Assembly (NCBI GenBank): GCA_945900775.1
Contig: CAMDJP010000012.1
Coordinates: 1 to 61,243 of the forward strand
Direction of reading: 5' to 3'
Origin: Akkermansia muciniphila
Lineage (GTDB): Bacteria > Verrucomicrobiota > Verrucomicrobiia > Limisphaerales > SIAT01
Length of the DNA: 61,243 bases
Below the pieces are notes generated by a model, which made no database searches, was not told where the DNA came from, and saw only the letters and a program-made list of their open reading frames with translations. Of the stretch, positions 17,980 to 27,407 are shown piece after piece; positions within the stretch are counted from its first letter, which is position 1, and the number at the start of each line of letters is the position of its first letter. The position numbers were made by a program, and so were the translations under genes.

Positions 17980-18798
17980 TCAACGGACAGCCGCCTGCAC
18001 TTTGAGCAGGCTGGCAAGGACCTTTGGCATCGCAGCGAGCGGAATCATATTGGGGCCATCGCTCAGCGCCTTGTCCGGATTTGGATGCGTCTCGATGAAA
18101 ACAGCGTTTGCCCCCGCCGCCACCGCGCAACGCGCAAGGACCGGCGCGAACTCGCGCTGTCCAGCGGATTTGTCGCCGCCGCCCCCTGGCAACTGCACAG
18201 AATGTGTGGCATCAAATATCACCGGTACACCAAACGTGCGCATGATTGGAATTGAGCGCATATCGGCTACAAGGTTGTTGTAGCCGAAGGAAGTACCACG
18301 CTCGGTGATGAGAATCTTTTTGCCACCAGCCGCCTTGGCCTTGTTCACCACCTGCCCCATCTCGCGCGGCGAAAGGAACTGACCCTTCTTGATGTTGACG
18401 ATCTTGCCGGTCGCCACGGCGGTCTGAATCAGGTCGGTCTGCCGGCAGAGAAAAGCGGGAATCTGCAGGATGTCCACCACCTCAGCCGCCTCCATCGCCT
18501 GCGCCTCAGTGTGCACATCGGTGAGCACCGGAACACCGAACTTCTCGCGCACGCGCGCGAGAGTTTTCAAACCATCCGCTGGACCCGGGCCGCGATACGA
18601 CTTCGCCGAGGTACGGTTGGCCTTGTCATAGCTGGCCTTAAAAATGAAAAGAACGCCAAGCTTGCGACAGACCTTCTGCATCGCTGCCGCAATCTCCAGA
18701 CAAAGCGCCTCACTCTCGATCACGCACGGACCCGCGATGAGGGTAAAAGCGCGAGGCGCGTTCAGCGCCTTCCACAAACTGTCCTGATGAATCGCCAC
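17980..18798 (-). CDS. kdsA: 3-deoxy-D-manno-octulosonate 8-phosphate synthase
   Basis: Condenses phosphoenolpyruvate with arabinose 5-phosphate in KDO synthesis. The 272-residue protein has IAGPCVIES near residue 21; the Cys replaces the Asn of E. coli KdsA and indicates the metal-dependent class (as in Aquifex). Other landmarks are [33 protein letters not shown] and [14 protein letters not shown]. The start is a GTG at 18796-18798 preceded by TAGGAAAG. It is the first gene of the long minus-strand run and is divergent from the lipoprotein gene at 18914, so its promoter should lie in the 115-base gap. Confidence 0.95.
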   Translation of the reverse strand: MAIHQDSLWKALNAPRAFTLIAGPCVIESEALCLEIAAAMQKVCRKLGVLFIFKASYDKANRTSAKSYRGPGPADGLKTLARVREKFGVPVLTDVHTEAQAMEAAEVVDILQIPAFLCRQTDLIQTAVATGKIVNIKKGQFLSPREMGQVVNKAKAAGGKKILITERGTSFGYNNLVADMRSIPIMRTFGVPVIFDATHSVQLPGGGGDKSAGQREFAPVLARCAVAAGANAVFIETHPNPDKALSDGPNMIPLAAMPKVLASLLKVQAAVR

Positions 18799-18913
18799 TG
18801 GGCTTTCCTACCAGCGGCCGCTCGGAATGTAAACCACGGAGGCGTGGAACAGCGCGTTGCAACCGAACGAATTGGATTTGCCATTCCGATTCGCGGCTTT
18901 ACACTTAGTAAGA

Positions 18914-21900
18914 ATGAGAACCCCAGTTTGGCTCTCCCTTCTCGCTATCGCTCTGGTCCTCTCCGCGTGTATCGCAGGTAAGCAACCTTCGCCAAGCCAG
19001 CCGGTGACGAAGGCAAAAGACACCGCGACTGCCGCGAACGCCGACGAATGTCGTTGGGCTCACACGCCGCCGATTATCGACGGCTCTGCCACCGACGAAG
19101 CATGGGGACGAGCCCAGATAATTGACAATTTCCGTCTGCCGTGGCTCGGTGCACAGGCGCATCCTGCCCGCGCTGCAACCCGTGCCCGACTGCTGTGGGA
19201 CCGCGAGTTCCTTTACTTCTTCGCCGAGATGGACGACGCCGACCTCTTCGCCGACGTTACCGAGCACGACGGCCAGACGTGGGATAACGACGTGTTCGAA
19301 TTGTTCTTCAAGCCAGCCAAAGACAAGACCGGCTACTACGAATTTGAAGTAAACGCAGCCAACACGTGCTTCGATATGTTCGTGCCGAAACGTGAGAAAG
19401 ACTTCTCGTTCATCGAGCGTCAGCGGAAGGATGGGACGTTCCATGTCGAATCGAAAGTCGCGCTGCGCGGCACGCTCAATCAGCGCGATGACCGCGACCG
19501 CGGGTGGTCGGTCGAGGGCCGCATCCCGTGGCGTGACTTCCTCCGCACCGGCGGCCGTCCTGCGCCCAATGAGCAATGGCATTTCGCACTCTGCCGTTAC
19601 GATTACTCCAAGAATTTACTGGAACCAGAACTCTCTACTTCTGCCGATTTAACCCAATTGAATTTCCATCAGACCGATCGCTACTCACCGCTCAAGTTCG
19701 TCGGCCCGGATCAAACCACGAGTCCGTTAGCAAAAATCCAATTCCCGCCCTGGACCCTCTCGCGACTCGACGGGTCGCCCGATCCCGCGCCGCCATTCCG
19801 CGCGGTGAAGACCTTGAATGAGATTAATCTAAAACTTCCTATCCACCTCCACGCCGAGCCTGACACACGCAATCTCCTCGTCATCACCTCGGATGGCACG
19901 TACGGCCCCGGTCAGCTTTGGCGCGTTGCACCGGGGCAGACGAACCGTCCACCTCAACTCATCTGGAAGGGAAAAGGCACGGCGTACGGCTTGGCGTTCC
20001 ATCCCGATTACGCGCGCAACGGCTGGCTCTATCTCGGCTACTCCGGCAATTTCGGTGACGGGACAAACCGCGTGCGCATCGCACGCTTCACCGTCGCGCG
20101 TGGATTAGAAGGCGCCGTCGATCCGAAATCCGAGCACGTCGTCATCGAGTGGGAATCCAACGGCCACAACGGCGGCGACCTCGTCTTCGGCAAGGACAAG
20201 ATGCTCTACGTCACCTCCGGCGACAGCACGAGCGATTCGGATGTCGCTCTCACCGGTCAACGAATTGATCTCCTGCTCTCGAAGGTGCTTCGTATCGACG
20301 TCCTGAACGCACCTCCCGGAAAATCCTACGCTATCCCCGCGGACAATCCTTTCCTCACCACACCCAATGCACGACCCGAGACGTGGGCGCACGGCTTCCG
20401 AAATCCATGGCGGATCACAGTAGACAAACTCACCGGTCACATCTGGGTTGGCGAGAACGGACAGGATCTGTGGGAGTCCGTGAAACTAGTCGAACGCGGC
20501 GCGAACTACGGCTGGAGCGTGTACGAAGGTAGCCACATCTTCTATGCCGACCGCGCACTCGGTCCCGGCAAGCTGAGCAAACCCGTCGCCGAGCATCATC
20601 ATTCCGAGGCTCGCTCGCTCACCGGTGGCATGGTTTATCACGGCAAGAAACTTCCACTCCTGCGCGGCGCGTATCTCTACGGCGATTATTCCACCGGCCG
20701 CATCTGGGCCATCCGCCACGACGGCACGCAAACGCTCTGGCAGGGCGAAGTCGCGCGCACTCCCTGTAAGATCACGGCCATCAGCGAAGATCACGACGGC
20801 GAGCCGATTATCGTGGACCATGGCGGCGCGTTCTATCGCCTCGAACCCACGCCGATGGAAACCCGCACCGCGAGCTTCCCGACCAAGCTGAGCGAGACCG
20901 GCCTTTTTGCCTCAACGAAAAATCATCGCACGCATCCCAGCGTCATCCCCTACTCCGTCAACTCCCCGTTCTGGTCCGATGGCGCGCATAAGGAACGTTT
21001 CCTCGCGCTGCCGCCCGGCACCCAGATTGACTTCACCCACTTCCGCGGTTGGGGATTCCCCGACGGCGCGGCACTTGTGAAGACCTTCTCGCTCGAAACC
21101 GTCGTTGGAAAACCAGCGACAAGTCGGCGGCTGGAAACGCGCGTGATGCTGAAGCAAAATGGCGAATGGGCCGGCTACACCTACCGCTGGAACGAGGCGC
21201 AAACCGACGCCACACTCGTCGGCGACGGTGGTGCGGATGAGGAACTAGTCATCCGTGATGCGAGCGCACCGGGCGGCATCCGCAAGCAGACATGGCATTA
21301 CCCAAGCCGCGCCGAATGTCTCGTCTGCCACAGTCGCGCGGCGAACTTCGTTCTCGGACTCAACGAATCGCAGATGAACCGCGAGCAGGATTATAACGGC
21401 GTCCGAGCGAACCAGCTTGCCGTGCTCGAGAAACTCGGCCTGTTGCGTGTGAAAACGCTCGACTACGAGCGCGACCGATTTTCCCGCGAGGCAAAAGCAG
21501 ATGGCATCGACGACAAGATTGCGAACGAGACCTGGAATAAACACTCTCCAATCGGAGAGCAGCGCGCGCCCACCCAGCACAACGCCTTCCTCCCTCGCAA
21601 CCCCGAGCATCTCCGCCGGCTCGCCGATCCTCACGATGAAAAAACGAATCTGGACGCGCGTGCGCGGGCCTATCTCCAAAGTAACTGCGCCCACTGCCAC
21701 GTCGAAGCTGGCGGTGGCAACGCGCAGATTGACCTCGAGTTCTGGACGCCGCTCGCCAAAACGGGTCTATACGACACGAAGCCGCTGCACGCCTTTCCTG
21801 CCCTTCCCGAGGGCCGACTCATCGCGCCCGGTGCCCCCGACCGTTCCATTCTGCACCGGCGCATCACCACTCGCGGCACCGGCCAGATGCCGCCGATGGC

Positions 21901-21964
21901 AACCTCTTTGCGCGATGAAAAGGCTGAACGCCTCATGGCCGACTGGATTCGCAGTTTGAAGTAA
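18914..21964 (+). CDS. Lipoprotein: CBM9-like, sugar dehydrogenase propeller and cytochrome c fusion
   Basis: A 1016-residue multidomain lipoprotein. The signal peptide ends in lipobox LSAC with C19. Residues about 45-270 look like a CBM9/DOMON-type carbohydrate-binding domain (PPIIDGSATDEAW, DNDVFELFF, VEGRIPWRDF). Residues about 300-640 are a glucose/sorbosone-dehydrogenase beta-propeller (AYGLAFHPDYARNGWLYLGY, HNGGDLVFGKDKMLYV, WAHGFRNPWR, GENGQDLWE). The C-terminal third matches the SO2930-type dihaem cytochrome family (VIPYSVNSPFWSDGAHKERF, YTYRWNEAQTDATLV) with haem sites CLVCH at 802-806 and CAHCH at 925-929. It probably binds sugar polymers, oxidises sugars and passes electrons to the haems. 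The ATG at 18914 is chosen for the signal peptide. Confidence 0.88.
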   Translation: MRTPVWLSLLAIALVLSACIAGKQPSPSQPVTKAKDTATAANADECRWAHTPPIIDGSATDEAWGRAQIIDNFRLPWLGAQAHPARAATRARLLWDREFLYFFAEMDDADLFADVTEHDGQTWDNDVFELFFKPAKDKTGYYEFEVNAANTCFDMFVPKREKDFSFIERQRKDGTFHVESKVALRGTLNQRDDRDRGWSVEGRIPWRDFLRTGGRPAPNEQWHFALCRYDYSKNLLEPELSTSADLTQLNFHQTDRYSPLKFVGPDQTTSPLAKIQFPPWTLSRLDGSPDPAPPFRAVKTLNEINLKLPIHLHAEPDTRNLLVITSDGTYGPGQLWRVAPGQTNRPPQLIWKGKGTAYGLAFHPDYARNGWLYLGYSGNFGDGTNRVRIARFTVARGLEGAVDPKSEHVVIEWESNGHNGGDLVFGKDKMLYVTSGDSTSDSDVALTGQRIDLLLSKVLRIDVLNAPPGKSYAIPADNPFLTTPNARPETWAHGFRNPWRITVDKLTGHIWVGENGQDLWESVKLVERGANYGWSVYEGSHIFYADRALGPGKLSKPVAEHHHSEARSLTGGMVYHGKKLPLLRGAYLYGDYSTGRIWAIRHDGTQTLWQGEVARTPCKITAISEDHDGEPIIVDHGGAFYRLEPTPMETRTASFPTKLSETGLFASTKNHRTHPSVIPYSVNSPFWSDGAHKERFLALPPGTQIDFTHFRGWGFPDGAALVKTFSLETVVGKPATSRRLETRVMLKQNGEWAGYTYRWNEAQTDATLVGDGGADEELVIRDASAPGGIRKQTWHYPSRAECLVCHSRAANFVLGLNESQMNREQDYNGVRANQLAVLEKLGLLRVKTLDYERDRFSREAKADGIDDKIANETWNKHSPIGEQRAPTQHNAFLPRNPEHLRRLADPHDEKTNLDARARAYLQSNCAHCHVEAGGGNAQIDLEFWTPLAKTGLYDTKPLHAFPALPEGRLIAPGAPDRSILHRRITTRGTGQMPPMATSLRDEKAERLMADWIRSLK

Positions 21965-22014
21965 CAATCGTCCTGCCGAGAGGGCGGCGCAGAAACCGGA
22001 ACGGGAAAATAGCT

Positions 22015-22680
22015 CTACTTAGCGGCTGGTCCACCCGGCGCAGGTCCTGCGGGCGTCAACCCCTGCCCGAACGCGTTCGGGTTCAAGCGGAAAGTGCGCG
22101 TGAAGATGTCCTGCTCGTCTGGGTTCTTATGCATGAACACGACCGCGTATTCTTCGATCGAGACGCGGACGGGGGTGTCGAACGATTTCGTTATCGCATC
22201 GAGGAACTGGCCGAGCGTCACACGCCGGAGCGGCACGGTGAGCCCTTTCACCTTCACTGCGTCCGGATCAATTCCCTTGGCAGGATTAACGGGGGCAACT
22301 GGCTGGGCCTGCGGAATCGGCAGGCCCGTGTTCGGATCGATTAGCGGCGGCACCGGCACCCCGGGTTGCGGGGGGGAGACGTTCCCTTGGCCACCACGAG
22401 GCAGACTGACGATGTTCGGGTTGACGATGAAGTTGATTCCGATGCCGGCTGGGTCGCGCCGACGGGCTTCACGGTCCAGCAACTCGGCCACTTCGCGCAG
22501 GCTGAAGCCATCCACCGCCGGCGCTTCATCAAGGACAATCTGGCTGAGCAATTGGCGGATACGCAGGCGACTCATCCCCACGGAGGCGCGCTCGGCGGCA
22601 TCGAGACACTCCGCGCCGAGAAACAGAAAGGCGAGGAGCAGAAGCTTGATTGTCGGCCTGACCACGTCACAACCTAGCAC
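22015..22680 (-). CDS. Exported protein with secretin N-domain-like (STN) region
   Basis: A 221-residue protein with an N-terminal membrane or signal segment (about residues 9-28). SLREVAELLDREARRR, GINFIVNPNI and VTLGQFLDAITKSFDTPVRVSIEEYAVVF form the two-part pattern of secretin/TonB short N-terminal domains (STN/N0-like). FTRTFRLNPNAFGQGL near the C-terminus resembles sequences that recur in verrucomicrobial proteins with this region. No secretin pore domain follows, so it is an orphan N-domain protein. The centre (about 100-135) and C-terminus are Pro/Gly-rich. Partners cannot be named from the sequence. An internal ATG may be the real start. Confidence 0.6.
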   Translation of the reverse strand: MLGCDVVRPTIKLLLLAFLFLGAECLDAAERASVGMSRLRIRQLLSQIVLDEAPAVDGFSLREVAELLDREARRRDPAGIGINFIVNPNIVSLPRGGQGNVSPPQPGVPVPPLIDPNTGLPIPQAQPVAPVNPAKGIDPDAVKVKGLTVPLRRVTLGQFLDAITKSFDTPVRVSIEEYAVVFMHKNPDEQDIFTRTFRLNPNAFGQGLTPAGPAPGGPAAK

Positions 22681-22780
22681 GAATGCGCGTTCGTGAAAGG
22701 GTCTTTTTCATATGAACGAAGGATTCAATACGAAGATCAAATTGACCGTCTATTGGCTGCTTGATAATATCTTACAATCA

Positions 22781-25700
22781 ATGAAGCAGCCGCTGACATT
22801 TACGTTCGTCGCCGTGGGGATCCTCCTCGCCCTGCCCGCTCACGCCGCAGTGGATTTCGTACGCGACATCCAACCGCTGTTCGCCAAGCACTGCTATTCC
22901 TGCCATGGACCTGAAAAGCAAAAGAGCGGTCTGCGCCTCGATATTAAGGCCGCCGCGTTTGTGGGTGGCGACGCTGGCAAGGCCATCGTGCCTGGAAAAT
23001 CGGCCGAAAGCCCGTTGGTGAAATTCATCTCCGGCGTAGACAAGGAAAACGTGATGCCCCCCAAGGGCGAGCGCCTCAACACCGGGCAGATCGCCCTGAT
23101 CAAAGAGTGGATTGATGCCGGCGCAGCGTGGCCGGATAGCGCCTCGGCCTCGAGCGCGAACAAATCCTCGCACTGGTCGTTCCAGCCGATTCAGCGGCCG
23201 ATTGTTCCGCAGATCAAAAATTCAAAGGCGATTATTCGCAACCCGATTGATGCCTTTGTCATCACTCGGCTGGAAAAGGAAAAACTCGCGCCTTCACCGG
23301 AGGCTGACCGCTACACGCTCATTCGCCGGTTGAGCCTCGACCTCACCGGCCTGCCACCGCGTCCTGACGAGGTCGCCGGGTTTGTGAACGATTCGCGAGC
23401 GGACGCCTACGAGCGACTCGTCGACCGCCTGCTCGCCTCGCCCCACTTCGGTGAACGCTGGGGTCGCCATTGGCTCGACATTGCCCGTTACGCCGACAGC
23501 GATGGCTACGAAAAGGACCGTCCGCGACCGTTCGCCTACCTCTACCGCGACTGGGTCATCAACGCCATCAACCGCGACCTGCCGTTCGACCAGTTCAGTA
23601 TCGAGCAACTCGCCGGCGATCTGCTGCCAAACGCCACGCACGAACAGAAGGTCGCCACCGGCTTCCATCGCCAGACACTCACAAATACCGAGGGTGGTGT
23701 GGATCAGGAAGAGTTCCGTTCCAAGGCCACGGTGGACCGTGTGAACACGACGGCGGCCGCGTGGCTCGGGCTTACGATGGGTTGCGCCGAATGCCATTCC
23801 CACAAATACGATCCGCTCACGCAGCGCGAGTATTACCAGTTCTTCGCCTTCTTCAACAACGCCTCCGAGAAAAACCTCCCCTCACCGCAGGTCACCGAGT
23901 TGGCGAATTACAACAAGCTCAAAGGCGCATGGGAAGCCGAGCAATCGAAGCTGAAGGTCGCGCTCGACGCCTATGTGAAGACCGAGCTGCCGCGCAAACA
24001 GGCCGAATGGGAGATGCAGACGCAGCCCAACGCACGCTGGACCCTGCTCGAATCGAAGAAGGTCACCGCAAGTAACGCCGCTGAACTGAAGCTACAAGCA
24101 GACAAATCCGTTCTCGCCGGCGGAGCCAATCCCGCCACCGTCACTTACACCATCGAAGCGGCAACCGATTTAAAAACCATCACTGGTTTCCGACTCGAAG
24201 CACTGGCTGGCGCCGCTACGAGCAAGAACGTTGGCCGGAGCAAGAACGGGAACTTTGTCCTCTCCGAGTTCACCGTGAAAGTCCTCGGAGCAGATAGCGA
24301 GCAGACGGTTGCGTTGCGCGACGCCATCGCTGACTTCCATCAAGAACGCAGCGGCAAAAATTATCCGGCCGCTGCCGCAATTGACGGCGATTCGAAAACC
24401 GGTTGGGCCGTGGCACCACAAACCAACCGTTCACACATGATCGTCTTCCACACCCGTGAACCTCTCGCTCTGCCCGCAGGCGCACGCCTCGTCCTCACCC
24501 TCGATCACCAGTACGGTAGCGAGCACACCCTCGCGCACTTCCGACTCGCCGCCACGAGTGATGCCGGCCCGCTCCAGCCTGATACTCTGCCGGGCTTCGT
24601 CGCCGAGGCATTACGCACGGTGACCGCACAGCGCAAGCCGGAGCAGACGCAGGCCCTGGCGAAATACTTCCGTGAAACCGTGGACTCCAGCCCCGCGAAG
24701 CTACAGAAGCAACTCGACGAACACGCAAAGAAGCAACCCAAACCGCCGGAAACCTTCGCCTCCACCATCGCCGAGGAACCGAAGGGCCGCGAAACGCGCA
24801 TCCACATCCGCGGCAACTTCCTTACCAAAGGCGATACCGCTCAGGCCGGCACCCCTGCCACCCTGCATCCCTTCAAAACTCAAAACGGGCGTACCGACCG
24901 TCTCGACCTAGCGCACTGGCTATTCGATCCCAGCAATCCGCTCACTGCGCGCGTCACAGTGAATCACGTCTGGAAAACCCTCTTCGGCTGTGGCCTTGTC
25001 GCCACGGTGGACGACTTCGGCACGCGCGGTGAAAAACCGACACACCCCGAACTGCTTGACTGGCTTGCCCACACTTTCGCTATGCCAGCCGACGCCTTGG
25101 CGAAAATGCCGGCGACTCAATCGGGTCTCAATTGGAGTCGTAAGGGGTTGATCAAGCTCATCGTTACCTCGGCAACCTACCGGCAGGAATCGCGGACGCG
25201 CCACGATCTTGCCCAGCGTGATCCGAGCAACGTGCTGCTCGCGCGGCAGAACCGTCTACGCCTCGAAGCCGAATCCATCCGCGATAGTTACCTCGCCGTC
25301 AGCGGATTGCTAAATCCCGTAATCGGCGGAGCAAGCATCCGACCCTCATTACCGGCAGACATCGCCGCACTCGGCTACGCCAACTCGGTGAAATGGACCG
25401 AAAGCATCGGCCCTGAGAAATACCGGCGCGGCCTCTACATCTTCTTCCAGCGTACAGTCCCCTATCCGATGCTGATGACATTCGATTCGCCCGACTCGAA
25501 TGCCCTCTGCACACGCCGTGAGCGCTCGAATACGCCACTCCAGGCACTCACGCTGCTCAACGACGGTTCCTTTTTCGAATGCGCTCAAACGCTGGGCAAG
25601 ACCGCGCACAGCGAAAACCCAGGCGTGTTGGAGGAAAAGCTGAAGCGGGTCTTCCAACTCTGCCTCGCGCGCCCCGCTACCACGCCTGAACTGGTGCGAC

Positions 25701-25870
25701 TCCACCAACTCTATACTGCGCACCTGCAACTCGCAAAGGCCAACCCCGAGGCGGCCGCAAAGATTTGCGGTGTTGAAAAGAAGGATCAACCCGGGCTCGC
25801 CGAGCAGGCGACGCTGACCGCGCTTTCCCGCGTGCTCTTGAACCTCGACGAATTCATCACCCGCGAATGA
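22781..25870 (+). CDS. DUF1549/DUF1553 planctomycete-type cytochrome c protein
   Basis: A 1029-residue secreted protein with signal peptide (residues 1-22) and an N-terminal PSCyt1 haem domain, CYSCH at 38-42. DUF1549 follows (NPIDAFVITRLEKEKL, FGERWGRHWLDIARYADSDG, FDQFSIEQLAGDLLP) and includes a second CAECH at 335-339. A middle segment (about 460-620) looks like a discoidin/F5/8C-type beta-sandwich (AAIDGDSKTGWAV, HQYGSEHTLAHFRLAA). DUF1553 ends the protein (RVTVNHVWKTLFG, FDSPDSNALCTRR). Families of this type are abundant in PVC bacteria and linked to polysaccharide breakdown; their reaction is not established. The stop overlaps the next start (ATGA). The ATG at 22781 is chosen for the signal peptide. 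Confidence 0.92.
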   Translation: MKQPLTFTFVAVGILLALPAHAAVDFVRDIQPLFAKHCYSCHGPEKQKSGLRLDIKAAAFVGGDAGKAIVPGKSAESPLVKFISGVDKENVMPPKGERLNTGQIALIKEWIDAGAAWPDSASASSANKSSHWSFQPIQRPIVPQIKNSKAIIRNPIDAFVITRLEKEKLAPSPEADRYTLIRRLSLDLTGLPPRPDEVAGFVNDSRADAYERLVDRLLASPHFGERWGRHWLDIARYADSDGYEKDRPRPFAYLYRDWVINAINRDLPFDQFSIEQLAGDLLPNATHEQKVATGFHRQTLTNTEGGVDQEEFRSKATVDRVNTTAAAWLGLTMGCAECHSHKYDPLTQREYYQFFAFFNNASEKNLPSPQVTELANYNKLKGAWEAEQSKLKVALDAYVKTELPRKQAEWEMQTQPNARWTLLESKKVTASNAAELKLQADKSVLAGGANPATVTYTIEAATDLKTITGFRLEALAGAATSKNVGRSKNGNFVLSEFTVKVLGADSEQTVALRDAIADFHQERSGKNYPAAAAIDGDSKTGWAVAPQTNRSHMIVFHTREPLALPAGARLVLTLDHQYGSEHTLAHFRLAATSDAGPLQPDTLPGFVAEALRTVTAQRKPEQTQALAKYFRETVDSSPAKLQKQLDEHAKKQPKPPETFASTIAEEPKGRETRIHIRGNFLTKGDTAQAGTPATLHPFKTQNGRTDRLDLAHWLFDPSNPLTARVTVNHVWKTLFGCGLVATVDDFGTRGEKPTHPELLDWLAHTFAMPADALAKMPATQSGLNWSRKGLIKLIVTSATYRQESRTRHDLAQRDPSNVLLARQNRLRLEAESIRDSYLAVSGLLNPVIGGASIRPSLPADIAALGYANSVKWTESIGPEKYRRGLYIFFQRTVPYPMLMTFDSPDSNALCTRRERSNTPLQALTLLNDGSFFECAQTLGKTAHSENPGVLEEKLKRVFQLCLARPATTPELVRLHQLYTAHLQLAKANPEAAAKICGVEKKDQPGLAEQATLTALSRVLLNLDEFITRE

Positions 25871-27369
25871 TTATGGAGAACCGTCCGGAACTTTCGCCGT
25901 CCGAAATCGCCCAGCTCACACGACGCGATTTCCTCGCCACCAGCACCACCGGCCTCGGCACACTGGCCCTGGCCTCGTTGCTGCAGCAAAATGGTCTGCT
26001 CGCCGCCGATGCCAGCAAACACACCGATCCGCTCGCGCCGCGCCCACCGCACTTCCCCGCCAAGGCGAAGAATTGCATTCTGATTTACTTCGAAGGCGCG
26101 CCGAGTCACATCGATTTGTTCGATCCGAAGCCGAAACTCAACGAGCTGAATGGCCAAAAACTCCCCGACTCGATGCTCGAGAAGGTACGCTTCGCCTTCA
26201 TCAAAAAAGAGACGGTGCGCCTCATGGGCAGCCCGCGCAAATTCCAGAAGCACGGCCAGTGCGGGATGGAGCTTTCGGACCTTCTGCCCCACCTCGGTTC
26301 AGTCGCTGACGATCTCTGCCTCATCCGCTCAATGCACACGGATCAGTTCAACCATCACCCCGGCCAGTTGATGATGAACTGCGGCGTGCCACTCTTCGGC
26401 CGGCCGACGATGGGCGCGTGGATGAACTACGCGCTCGGCAGCGAGTCGCAGAATTTACCCGGCTACGTCGTGCTCACCGCCGGACGCGGTTCCAGCGCCG
26501 GCGCGAGCGCGTGGACGAGCGGTTTCCTTCCTTCCAACTACGCCGGCGTTCTCTTCCGCAATCAGGGCGACCCGGTGCTGAACCTCGGCAACCCCGCCGG
26601 CATCACGCCCGCGATGCAGCACCTCGGCATCGATGCCATCGGTGATCTGAACCGCCTCCGCCACCAGTACGTGGCCGACCCCGAGATTGCCGCCCGCATC
26701 GGTGCCTACGAACTCGCTGGACGGATGCAGACCGCCGCGCCGGAGTTGATGGATTTGAGCAAGGAATCAAAGGCCACGCTCGACGCCTACGGGATCGACC
26801 GCAAGGAGCCCAACATCAAAACCGACCGTGGCGGCGGTGCGGGCCAGTACCATAACTTCGCCCGCAACTGTCTGCTCGCGCGCCGGATGGTTGAGCGCGG
26901 TGTGCGTTTCACCACCGTGCTTCATGCTTCGTGGGATCATCACAGCAACCTCAACAATGAGTTGAGCTACAACGCCGGAATGGCGGATCAACCGATCGCC
27001 GCACTCATCAAGGATCTCAAGCAGCGCGGCTTGCTCGATTCCACGCTCGTCATTTGGGCCTCGGAATTCGGCCGCACGCCGCTCGGCGAAAACCGCGGCG
27101 GCTCCACGAACGTCACCGGGCGAGATCATCACCCGTTCGCCTTCTCGATGTGGCTGGCAGGCGGCGGCGTGAAAGGCGGACAGGTCCACGGTGCAACCGA
27201 TGAAATCGGCTGGGACATCACGAAGGACCCAGTGCACGTGAACGATCTCCACGCTACCATTCTCCACCAGTTCGGTCTGGACCACCAAAAGCTCACTTAT
27301 CGTTTCCAAGGCCGCGACTTCCGCCTCACAGATGTCGCTGGCAAGGTCGTCCGGCCGCTCCTCGCATAA
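25867..27369 (+). CDS. DUF1501 family exported protein
   Basis: A 500-residue protein with a Tat signal (twin arginine at 19-20 in LTRRDFLATSTTGLG). It has the alkaline-phosphatase/sulfatase-like fold motifs of DUF1501: ILIYFEGAPSHIDLFDPKP, HPGQLMMNCG, SEFGRTPLGE and GRDHHPFAFSMWLAGGGVKGG. The start ATG overlaps the stop of the DUF1549 gene by four bases, the standard pairing of these families. The two products are probably exported by different routes (Sec and Tat) and act together outside the cytoplasm. The substrate is unknown. Confidence 0.93.
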   Translation: MIMENRPELSPSEIAQLTRRDFLATSTTGLGTLALASLLQQNGLLAADASKHTDPLAPRPPHFPAKAKNCILIYFEGAPSHIDLFDPKPKLNELNGQKLPDSMLEKVRFAFIKKETVRLMGSPRKFQKHGQCGMELSDLLPHLGSVADDLCLIRSMHTDQFNHHPGQLMMNCGVPLFGRPTMGAWMNYALGSESQNLPGYVVLTAGRGSSAGASAWTSGFLPSNYAGVLFRNQGDPVLNLGNPAGITPAMQHLGIDAIGDLNRLRHQYVADPEIAARIGAYELAGRMQTAAPELMDLSKESKATLDAYGIDRKEPNIKTDRGGGAGQYHNFARNCLLARRMVERGVRFTTVLHASWDHHSNLNNELSYNAGMADQPIAALIKDLKQRGLLDSTLVIWASEFGRTPLGENRGGSTNVTGRDHHPFAFSMWLAGGGVKGGQVHGATDEIGWDITKDPVHVNDLHATILHQFGLDHQKLTYRFQGRDFRLTDVAGKVVRPLLA

Positions 27370-27407
27370 CTCTCGACCTCCCTGTGTCAGGCTCGCACAC
27401 TCGCGGC

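Noticed and set aside
27384..27407. Earlier GTG start for the class IV aminotransferase
   Set aside because: Family members begin close to the VFINGRFV strand, so the GTG at 27408 fits better; the earlier start cannot be fully excluded.
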